Shown one piece after another: positions 55,508 to 64,000 of a DNA stretch of 64,000 nt. The stretch comes from Gigaspora rosea (taxonomy: Eukaryota > Glomeromycota > Glomeromycetes > Diversisporales > Gigasporaceae), in assembly GCA_003550325.1 (NCBI GenBank), contig QKWP01000358.1, forward strand, positions 130,384 through 194,383. The letters run 5' to 3'. A model generated the notes under the pieces. That model worked only from the letters and a program-made list of their open reading frames with translations. It had not been told where the DNA came from and did not search any database. A program made the translations under genes and the position numbers. Every line of letters begins with the position of its first letter. Positions within the stretch are counted from its first letter, which is position 1.

Positions 55508-56491
55508 ATCGTATGGGTCTGACGTAACAACCCGTGCGTCACTTAACAATAATAATAATTAAACTATAAAAAAACTTTCGTATTGAATAAACCTTCGCTG
55601 CCCAACAATTGCAATTTAAAAAAAAACACTAACAAATTACAATATTAAAAAGCAACCAACTAATTGATGTCTTCGTTTCTGCCAATTACAATTTATTCAC
55701 TCCAGCCAATTACAATATTAAAAAACACACGACTAATTAGTTTCGTTCTAGTCAATTATAATTTTTTTAAAAATCTTCGTCCAAGCTATTTACAATATTA
55801 AAAGATACACAATTAATTGAAGTCTTTGTTCCAACCATTTAAATTTTTTTTTTTAAAAAAACACATTTAACTACTTGTAAAAAAAACAAAAAATTTATAA
55901 TATATCTTCGGCATCCAATCTATTACTATTATAAAAAAAATATTCAGTTAGATAAAAACTTTTGCCCAATCTATTACAATTATAAAAAAATACCCAATAA
56001 TAAAAGTCTTCGCCTAATCAATTACAATTATAAAAAAATACCCAAATAATAAAAGTCTTCGCTTAATCTATTGCAATTATAAAAAACACCCAGATAATAA
56101 AAGTCTTCGCCCAATCTATTGCAATTATAAAAAATACCCAGATAATAAAAGTCTTCGTCCAATCTATTACAATTATAAAAGAATACTCAGCTAATAAAAG
56201 TTTTCGCCCAATCTATTACAATTATAAAAATACCCAGTTAATAAAAGTCTTCGCCCAATCTATTACAATTATAAAAAATACCCAGTTAAACAAAAGTCTT
56301 TGTCCAATTATAAAAAATACCAAACTCACATATTAATAAATAGTTTTATAGCAAAAACCGAATTCAGTTTTTGCTTGTAAAATAACTAAATTCACACCGG
56401 TCTATATGAAATGTGTCACATGATTTTCATATAAACCCGTACGATAAGCTTTCAAAAAAAGCACGGGTTGTTACATAAGACCCATACGATA
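55508..56491. mobile_element. TIR-bounded element containing a ~48-bp minisatellite
   Basis: Ends TATCGTATGGGTCT ... AACAACCCGTGC (55508-55537) and their complement (56461-56491), each bordered by TA. The interior is 55587-56318: repeated units of about 48 bp (AATCTATTACAATTATAAAA, then CCAGATAATAAAAGTCTTCG), best preserved from 55960 on. Confidence 0.75.
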
Positions 56492-56828
56492 AATGCTTTT
56501 TTATCGTGTTAAATTGCCCAATTTTGTTATTTTGTCGGGATGTTTCGATGTTTATTCATAGTCTACAATGTCTACAATGGAACTTCTTGGATATTTCTGT
56601 CTTAAAAAAAGTGGCTGCTGTTAGTGTATAGTTACACTAAACACGCCAATATGATTGGTGTATTAAAATAGCTAGCCAATCAAATTTTCGTGTAACCTAC
56701 AATGCATAATAAAATTGTAAAATTGTTTTATAAAGAAATTTCACTAAAAATTGCGGTTTATTATTTTCTAATATTTTCGAAGTTTTTTAGGGTCCCTGCC
56801 GTAGATTGTCTTCCGGCATGTTGTGACA

Positions 56829-57020
56829 GTGTCTGAAATTGAGTTGCGAAGTCTGCGGACCGCAATAAAATTTAAATTTCCGCAACCAAATTTGAAGTGC
56901 GATGCGGATTTCGCATAACAATTTGCAAAATTTACCTATAAATTTCGGTTAAATGTTTTATGTACAAATATACTGTATTTTTCTTTTTATTTGGTTGCGG
57001 GTCCGCAACTAATTAGATGG
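56829..57020. mobile_element. Truncated copy of the CAGTGTCTGAAATT hAT MITE
   Basis: Starts CAGTGTCTGAAATTGAGTTG and follows the order of 49486-49720 in reverse until GGTTGCGGGTCCGCAACTAA. The far end is missing. Confidence 0.75.
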
Positions 57021-57025
57021 AATTG

Positions 57026-57122
57026 GAAGCGTAATAGCTTCCAGTGAACGAATGTCACTGGACCGTTCCAATGAAGATTTTTTATCACTGGATTGGAAGT
57101 TCCAGTGCTTTTCAGTGACTTC
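57026..57122. mobile_element. Fragment of the CACTGGAA family
   Basis: Repeated TCCAGTGA/TCACTGGA motifs; no termini. A second fragment follows at 57897-57955. Confidence 0.45.
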
Positions 57123-57395
57123 TGACTGGCTCATTCGAATCAATCACCCGTAGTAGTGTATGGAGTAGAGATTGAACTAGGCATAAAATTTAAGCTCTAG
57201 ATAATCCGCTCGTTTCAAGAACATTTCTGATCACAAACAGGGTTACTTCTAATAATTTTTGTTATCTGCCATGATTTGACGGATACCAAGATAATAGCAA
57301 ATGCATGTGGCCAAAGGCCTCGTGCACTACTATTACTGTATTATACTGTCGATGTCCATGATCTGTATATCATGCCAGATAACCAGAATAACCTA

Positions 57396-57510
57396 CCGTA
57401 TTTTCGCGAAATAACGCGCAGGGGTGAAATTATGAATTTTGGCTTAAATTAAGCTTAATTCGGGCCATTATCCGAAATAACGCCCATGCCCGTTATTCGC
57501 GAAAATACGG
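57396..57510. mobile_element. 115-bp MITE with CCGTATTTTCGCG ends
   Basis: CCGTATTTTCGCGAAATAAC and GTTATTCGCGAAAATACGG, flanked by TA (57394-57395, 57511-57512). A diverged copy is at 11913-12015. Confidence 0.9.
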
Positions 57511-57599
57511 TAAGCAATCTGTTTGACCTAGATGTCATGTAAAAATTGACTAATCTATATTATTAAAATGAAATCATTACCCAGATCTTAAAAAAAGTA

Positions 57600-57788
57600 C
57601 CGCAAAATACGGACACGTGTACCAGGGTACCTCTCTATGGGGTACGCCGTATTAAGACAATATGGTTTACTATATCTACCTGGGATGATACATATAGTAT
57701 GTATAATACCTATGTATCCGGTATAAATCACCAACTGGCTCTTAAAACTGGCAGAGGGTACAATGGTACACGTGTCCATATTTTACGG
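57600..57788. mobile_element. 189-bp MITE with TACCGCAAAATACGGACACG ends
   Basis: The left CCGCAAAATACGGACACGTG and right CACGTGTCCATATTTTACGG are inverted and bordered by TA. Confidence 0.85.
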
Positions 57789-57959
57789 TATTAGATAATG
57801 AGATATTCGAACAAGGATCATTATATTAGAATCTTGAATTAGTATCAAAGGTGAGTTGAAAAAATAGATCTACGTAAATTAGCCAATCGACGAATATGTT
57901 CCAATTGGAAAAATCATTCCTCTCATTGGATCCGGAAGAGTCTTCTAGTGACAACACCG

Positions 57960-58679
57960 CCCTAACCTAGCTTTAATTAAAACTATGACTGAACACGGAA
58001 AATTCTATTACATAACATACTTTAATCCTAACCCCAACATCGTTCTAATCCCATTGAAGATATCAACAAATAAGATTTACTATTGGCACGTGATTTGTAT
58101 CACATAATCGCAAAGTTGATTTTTCGTTTGCATTACCTACCCACCCCCATTTTTTCAATTTTTTTTTTTTTAGATCCCAATTGTGTTAATTGTTCGACTT
58201 TTGACATTTAATTTTTTCCGCTATTCTCATCCGGTGCCACCCGATGGAGACCTTAATTTCCCGTAATTGTCTGACTGCCGACACAATTTTTTGATTCCTT
58301 GTGCAAAATGAAAAATTAACCTTGCATAACCTTAGATATGAACATTATTTTATTAATTTACAGTAAATTAAAAAAAAAACCGACCGACCGACTCAAGTTT
58401 TCATATTCCATGTATGCAAAACGAAAAATCAACTTTGCGTGACCTATGATATCAATGGTTCAACAAAATAACAAAGGTTCGCATTGTACAGTAAGTTTAA
58501 ATAGTTAGGTGAGGTAGGACAATCTTGGGTAATAAATTTAAAGATACATTGTGAGATGTAAAATAAGTTCAATCCAGAGGTGTAAATAGAGTAAAAGATA
58601 TAAAGGTATAGTAAAGGTAGGCGAAAAAAGAAGGGGTAAAGGAAATGGGAACGATATGTAAATATAGTTATGATGGTAA
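57960..58679. other. Intergenic stretch
   Basis: No gene seen; a CCGACCGACCGA string at 58380 and a CTTTGCGTGACC/CTTGCATAACC near-repeat are the only notable wording. Confidence 0.4.
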
Positions 58680-59550
58680 GAATATACAAGAATTTGAACT
58701 GATTAGATGATAAGTGTTTTTCCGCTTTAATAAGACTTAAAATTTATTTTCATTTTATAACAATCATATTATTATTAATAAAAAATCATATTATTGTTTA
58801 GTAGATTTTATTATAGTATTTCACTTTTGCGTAACTCGCGCAATATTATACTTATGTAGGTTTTCTATTGGAAAATTTTTGAATTGGATAATAATGATAA
58901 CTATCTTTTTTATTGGTCAAAACTGATCAGATTATATAAAAAGTTTTATTCGAGTCAGATAATTTTTGATTGGTTATATCGTTCAAATTGCATAATTAGA
59001 GATATACAAGTCTTTGAACTGATTAAAAGACAAGTGTATTTTCTTTCACTTTAATCAGACTTACTTTCATATTTTAACAATAAATTAGATTAAAAAAATA
59101 TCATTTTCAATAGGATCATATGAAGAAATTGGATTTATTAAAGCATTTCATTTTCATGCACTTCACGAAATGTTATACTCGTGTAGGTTTTCTATTATTA
59201 GGAAATCTTTGATTTGGATAATATGAAAATTTTTATATTATGGTTTATAAAATCGATCAGATCATATGAAGTTTTATTCGAATCAGATAGTTTTTGATTT
59301 TTTTCATATAGTTCAGATTACACAATTTAGAGATATACAGTTTTTGGATCGATCGAATAATAAGTGTTACCTTTTTCATTTTAATCAACCTTATTTTCAT
59401 TTTACAACAATCATACTGAAAAATTATTATTGTTAAAGCAGGATCATACAATCAAAATTCGATTTCACTATAGTGTTCCACTTTCGTTCAATTCACGCAA
59501 TATTATATTCATATAGGTTTTCTATCCTTGGAGAATTTTTGGTTTTAAGA
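58680..59550. repeat. ~325-bp tandem repeat, 2.6 copies
   Basis: Units begin at about 58680, 59002 and 59333 (ATATACAAG(A/T).TTGAACTGAT, then AAGTGT, CTTTAAT(A/C)AGACTTA, CGCAATATTATA, TAGGTTTTCTAT). The third unit is partial. Confidence 0.75.
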
Positions 59551-60022
59551 TCTTTCAACTAAACTCTTTTTAGTATAGCGCAGTTTAGTTGGCTAATAAA
59601 CGTATAAATGCGGAAATAAGAATTTGATTATATCGGTATTCCAAAATTAGTAGCTATTTCATGGCTTAACACAAGTATTAATAGAATAATAGAATAACGT
59701 ATAGAAAGGCTTCTATAAAAGTGCGATTTAGGTTACAATTTCTATAATAAACTCTAGATTAACCAAGTCAATATTAAAAATAATTTATTCTGTTCTGGAG
59801 GTTTATTCATTTTTTATTAATTGTTTGACCCGATACATACTATACAAATGAATGAATAGAAGTATAAAAAAAATACTCTATTTAACTTATAAATAAGATT
59901 TAGAATAGAATGAAATTGTTATTATCAAAACTTATGATCCGAAACATTTTGATGAGCATAAATAAACCTTATTCTAATTAAAATTGAACGAATATAATAA
60001 AAGTATTCAGGATAAATGAAGA
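59551..60022. other. AT-rich intergenic stretch
   Basis: No feature that I can support. Confidence 0.4.
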
Positions 60023-60220
60023 TCAAATTGGTAATTCAGGACTATTCAAAAAAATGTTGTCGATTAAGTTTTTATTGGTAATGTCACATGAGTACGAAGT
60101 TGGTTTTTTTTTGCAACAGTCGTTCGTAGAAGAGCGAAACGGATCAAAATCAACAATAGAACCTACTGCGTATAAAATGATTTCAAGTCCGTGATACCTA
60201 TAATTTCCTTTAATAGCCAT
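60023..60220 (-). CDS. Small hypothetical ORF, divergent from the inositol monophosphatase gene
   Basis: 65 codons starting at an ATG in a good context (AAAAAATGGCT): MAIKGNYRYHGLEIILYAVG, then a Cys-Cys-Lys3 segment. Codon use looks less AT-driven than the surroundings. No domain recognised and no other exon found. It could be a short gene sharing a promoter region with the divergent gene, or chance. Confidence 0.3.
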   Translation of the reverse strand: MAIKGNYRYHGLEIILYAVGSIVDFDPFRSSTNDCCKKKPTSYSCDITNKNLIDNIFLNSPELPI

Positions 60221-60397
60221 TTTTTGATAAAAAAAAAAAGGTAATGCATCTAATCCAAAAAAAAACCAATTTCAGATTCAAATGTTTAAAACTTGTAGCA
60301 CAAATACGAAAGAGCTTTTTGAGGGTGGTAATTTTTGAGACGCTTTCCATTTCGATTTGGCCCGTTTTGCGCCATCACTGTCAATCTTTTGGTGCAT

Positions 60398-60403
60398 TAT
60401 AAA
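60398..60403 (+). promoter_or_regulatory. TATA box of the inositol monophosphatase gene
   Basis: TATAAA (in TTATAAAAACG) lies 58 bp before the proposed start codon, followed by a pyrimidine-rich stretch (TTTCTTATTCTCCTTTTC) just ahead of AAGAAAAAATG. This supports the choice of the 13-nt first coding exon. Confidence 0.5.
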
Positions 60404-60460
60404 AACGATCCGACAATCACATTTTCAGCCTTGATTTCTTATTCTCCTTTTCAAGAAAAA

Positions 60461-62088
60461 ATGAATTCTACGGGTAATCAATGTATAATATATTACTCTG
60501 TTTTCGATTTACTTGAATATTGGTCGATTCGTGATACAAAAAAAATTTTTTTGAGTCCGGTAAGTCCAATATCCAGCTCTAGGATTTAAAAGCTTAAAAG
60601 ATAAATATGAGATTAATAAAAATGCCAAAAAAATATTCAAGAAATGAGTTCCATAAAATATAATAATTTAGATGATTACCTATATGTAATAATTTGGCTC
60701 AAGGGACTCACGAAAAAATTTTTGTATCACGAATTGATCAATATCCAAGTAAAATTGTGAAAACAACGATAATAAACCAATCCAAACAAATTATATTCTA
60801 ATTCATCAAATAATCTATATTATTATAGAACATTATCTAGAATTCGCTATAAACTTAGCTAAGCAATGCGGACAAATAATTCTTGATGCATCAAATGCAA
60901 GATATTCTACAAATAGTAAAATTCACTCGAAATATGGGAATCAATCGGATTTAGTAACAGAAACCGATCAATTAGTAGAAGAATTAATTAAATCAAAGGT
61001 GAAGGAAAGCTTTCCGGAGCATAGGTAGTTTTTATTATAAAAGATTGGAAATAGTTAGTTAGATATTCTTTTTAAATTAATTTTCATTCAAGATTTATCG
61101 GTGAAGAGACGATGGCTGCTGGATACAAGCATGAATTCACAGATGACCCAACATGGATTGTTGATCCGATAGGTGAGGAATATTTTGTTGAATAAATTTA
61201 TTCATAAAATGAAATAAAAACTTTTTTATAATTTTTTTTTTTTTTTATTGTTTCAGATGGAACAACAAATTTTATTCATGGATTTCCATTCGTTGCAGTC
61301 TCTATCGGGTTAACAATTAATAAGGAACCGGTTGTTGGTGTAGTGTTTAACCCATTTCTTAATGAAGTAAATCAATTCATCTCAAACTTTATTCCATGAT
61401 GAAGTTTAATTTATACCTTTTAGAATCAAAATTTCTCTAAGTAATATCCATTAAAGTTATATACAGCTCGAAAAGGTCATGGCGCATTTTTAAATCATAC
61501 GACTAGACTTCCCCTCTCATATCCAAACCCTCCTCTTCAATTACCCTCATCTCTTGCTAAATGCTTGGTGATTACAGAATTCGGAAGCGATCGATCAGAC
61601 ATAACCCTTAGCAAAAAGGTTAATTCCGTTCATAATCTGTTGCGAAAACCTGGTGCAGTTTCTTGGTCATCTAAAAAAGCTGGTTTAGCTAGAGGAGTTA
61701 GGAGTATTGGTAGTGCTGCTCTGAATATTTGTAGCATTGCTATGGGACGTGCTGATATTTTCTATGAATTTGGATGTTGGGAATGGTTTGTATTTTAATA
61801 TCATACTTTATTAGAATGTTTTAGGATATTAGAATGTTTATGATGCAATTGTTTTTATTTTTATATAGGGATGTGACAGCAGCTCTCGTAATTCTTAATG
61901 AAGCGGGTGGTATAATGGTAAGTGCCCAAGGATATGATGAAGGACCAGTTGACATTTTTGGTCGCAAATATTTGGCAATTAGAGCTGGATCACCTTGTGA
62001 TGGTGATAAAGATTCTAAACAAAGTCAATTAAGGCTGGTTAGAGAAATATGGGATGTTGTTGAAGAGATTGATTGCCCTAGAACTTGA
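60461..62088 (+). CDS. Inositol-1-monophosphatase, 6 exons
   Basis: Proposed join 60461..60473, 60829..61024, 61093..61172, 61257..61366, 61457..61785, 61869..62088 gives 315 residues, slightly longer than typical (about 280-300). It should hydrolyse myo-inositol phosphate to myo-inositol and phosphate with Mg2+ in the cytosol. The family fold is unmistakable: SDLVTETDQ (about 44-52), FIGEE (71-75), [17 protein letters not shown] (92-108), GSAALNIC and [18 protein letters not shown]. Metal ligands line up with the human enzyme: Glu74, Asp94, Ile96 (carbonyl), Asp97 and Asp244. All introns have GT-AG ends (GTTTGT at intron 5). The first exon encodes only MNST plus one base; it was chosen because its phase fits, a TATA box and pyrimidine tract precede it, and the only other ATGs upstream of exon 2 do not give the right phase. 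Intron 1 (355 bp) contains an inverted-repeat insert. Confidence 0.93.
60505..60757. mobile_element. Inverted-repeat element in intron 1 of the inositol monophosphatase gene
   Basis: About 50-bp arms: ATTCGTGATACAAAAAAAAT at the left pairs with ATTTTTGTATCACGAATTG at the right, extending outward through TTACTTG(A/G)ATATTG. About 250 bp long. Confidence 0.75.
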
Positions 62089-62159
62089 AAATTAAAAATA
62101 TATATATTTTTTTAATTTACTACCTGTTAAGTGGAAAAATAATCAATAAAATTGGCCTG

Positions 62160-62335
62160 TATTTTACTGCAATAAATATACTGCAAAATTTTAAAAAGAT
62201 CCCTTAGGGGAAATTACATATAAGGGCCGAAAAATGAAAATAATTACAAATAAGGGCACAAAGTGAAATAATTACAACAATTACATATAAGGGACCAAAT
62301 TTTGAAAAATTTTACAATTAAGGGTCAAAATAATT
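62160..62335. repeat. Short tandem motif AATTACA(T/A)ATAAGGG
   Basis: Four spaced copies of ACATATAAGGG/ACAAATAAGGG/ACAATTAAGGG just downstream of the gene. Confidence 0.6.
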
Positions 62336-62339
62336 TCGC

Positions 62340-62964
62340 GTTATGACGATAGTGGTTCTTTGAATGTCATCACCGTATATATGTACTGCTTTATACATTT
62401 TATACTCTCTTTTCGTTTAATAAAAAGCCAAGATACAGTTCGACTAAGTTAAACACGATATTTATCAGTATTGTAATGTTATTCGTTTCTAAACCAATAA
62501 GTTATAAAACATGAATCGCATTTAATGAAGGTTACTACACGTTAATTAAACCTGTAAAAGTTCATTGCATTCGTAGAGAAAGTTAAATTAGCTTCATACA
62601 AGATGCTAAGAGAATAAACAAAATACTGCTTAAAACGTATACGTCACTCTGGTTATATCGACATTTTTGAGACATTAGTAAAAAAAATCCAAAATGTCGA
62701 TGCAGTGAATTATACAGACATTTTATATTAAATTGTCAGTATCTCTTACTGTAAACCGTTTAAATTCGGGGCAGAAAATTTCTGATAATCACGTGCATTA
62801 CAAAGTCGCAAAAAATACTAACATAAATGATACAATAAGTCATAAATGTGATATGTAATTTATTTTATTCATTTATGTTCATAGTAATAAAGTAATACAT
62901 GAGTTGCCAATAAAATTCAACGTTTCAGAGCGAGTTTGCAGGAGAAACGGTTTAAAGATTATTT
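62340..62964. other. Intergenic stretch
   Basis: No feature that I can support. Confidence 0.4.
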
Positions 62965-63077
62965 AAATGCCAATATCTCATGATTTAGTGATCCGAATTT
63001 AACAATTTTGATATCATTCGATTCGTCTCGACAAGACTATCAAAATTGTTAAATTTGAATCAGATCATGACCTTATA
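62965..63077. mobile_element. Hairpin MITE of the ATCATTCGATTCGTCT family
   Basis: TTTAACAATTTTGATA and TATCAAAATTGTTAAA pair, with CATGAT..GATC ends; a diverged copy is at 48494-48606. Confidence 0.7.
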
Positions 63078-63216
63078 AAAAAGTTCAGTTATTGTAGGTA
63101 TTGTCCAAAAAAATATTTGGAATGGAGTCGATTTTCCGAATGCCAGTACGATATTGTACAATACCATGATGTAAAAAAAGCAAATTTGGGGTCGACAACA
63201 TAAGGTATCCCTATAA

Positions 63217-63865
63217 GAAAAATGGACCGTAAAGGTACGGGTTGGCTGAGTAAAGGCACGGGTTTTGGTTGGTTTTGGTGGCACGGATTAAACCCGTATT
63301 TGGTACGTAGGAGGCTTGGATTGGCACGGATTTTTGGCCCGTGGTGGACCGTATGCCCGTACAAAATGGACCGTTAATGGCTCGGGTTTTGCAACACTTT
63401 ACTAGTCCAAATGGCACGGGATTTGGCCAGGTAATTAACGTGAATTAACGTGTGATAAAAAAAAAATATACATACAAGTAGATTACATAAATTTATATCA
63501 ACAATCAATACAATATAAACAAACTAACAACTGCTCATGTATCAAAATTTTGCAAGGAATTTTTTTTGTTAAGACACCCAGAGCAGTTTCATTAGTAAAA
63601 TTATGAGATATCGCAATTTTTTTAAAAAAAATCGTATATTGATCTTTCGCTCTTCGTGAAACGAGCCAACACGTACCACCTTCGACACGTATCATTCCGT
63701 GAAATGAAGGTGCCATTACGTATGACGTGTCATAACGTGCCACCTCCCCCGTACCACTTTTTACCGTGATATTCCGTCAACAGCTCTATACGTACCACTC
63801 CGACCGTGCCATTCCGTGGATTCCAGACACAACCCGTACCACACCCCGGACCACTTTTTTTGTAC
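63217..63865. repeat. GC-rich GGCACGG repeats, probable element termini
   Basis: 63217-63425 repeats GGCACGG/GGTACGGG and 63670-63865 repeats the complement (CGTACCAC, GTGCCA). The two zones are inverted relative to each other, as subterminal repeats of one non-autonomous element would be. Exact ends and a target duplication could not be fixed. Confidence 0.5.
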
Positions 63866-64000
63866 AAAATCAGTACAATATCTGATATACAGTATGTTCG
63901 GAAAATCCGACTCCATTCCGAACATGTTTTTGAACAAAAGCAGAATAACTAACTAGAAAATTTTTGGACCAAATTTTTTTATAGAGTGAGATTTTGCAAA
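63866..64000. other. Window end
   Basis: No feature seen. Confidence 0.4.

Noticed and set aside
55960-56318. CRISPR-like array of regular repeats
   Set aside because: Repeats are contiguous 48-bp minisatellite units without unique spacers, in a eukaryotic genome.
60335-60589. 84-codon plus-strand ORF
   Set aside because: It covers the TATA box, leader and first exon of the inositol monophosphatase gene in another frame.

Overview
This is a strongly AT-rich eukaryotic nuclear window with a few compact, multi-intron genes in a very dense bed of small transposable elements. Coding exons are short. Introns are mostly 53-96 bp with GTAAGT/GTATGT-type donors and TAG/CAG acceptors. The best-preserved transporter is a fungal Pns1/choline-transporter-like protein. 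The base composition, intron style, an F-box/LRR gene and repeat load point to a fungus with an expanded genome; an arbuscular mycorrhizal fungus (Glomeromycotina) is my best inference. Genus cannot be decided from the sequence.

Genes rebuilt by hand from splice sites: a VOC/glyoxalase-fold protein (+, 11056-11642, 3 exons); a small CxxC-containing protein inside a TIR element (+, 14572-14938, 2 exons), with a broken second copy at 37020-38560; an F-box/leucine-rich-repeat protein (+, 33621-35625, 3 exons); a degenerate C2H2-like zinc-finger protein (+, 43319-45155, 7 exons); a Pns1/CTL transporter (-, 48140-45366, 11 exons, tail to tail with the zinc-finger gene); and an inositol monophosphatase (+, 60461-62088, 6 exons). 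Every reading frame closes across the proposed introns. Weaker candidates are a minus-strand three-exon model at 32649-33160, small ORFs at 10337 and 60220, and a piggyBac transposase remnant at 17690-18230. The genes have unrelated functions and form no visible cluster or pathway.

Layout: 1-11 kb is repeats, including a 1.5-kb retroposon copy, a decayed LINE-like stretch and a 460-bp foldback. 11-15 kb holds the VOC gene, MITEs and the 1.4-kb TIR element carrying the CxxC gene. 15-33 kb is almost entirely transposon debris with an assembly gap at 26844-26920. 33-36 kb is the F-box gene. 36-43 kb is repeats. 43-48 kb is the zinc-finger/Pns1 pair. 48-60 kb is a patchwork of nested hAT-like and Tc1/pogo-like elements and tandem repeats. 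60-62 kb is the inositol monophosphatase, followed by more repeats to the end.

The most notable material is transposable. It includes a set of hAT-type non-autonomous elements with 8-bp target-site duplications. Three of these carry coding-like exons with splice sites, suggesting exon capture. One 182-bp hAT MITE has arms built of tandem repeats. A tRNA-headed, poly(A)-tailed retroposon family of about 1.2 kb has four copies. A separate young 195-bp retroposon has an 18-bp perfect duplication. Most unusually long introns in the window contain an inverted-repeat element that accounts for much of the extra length.
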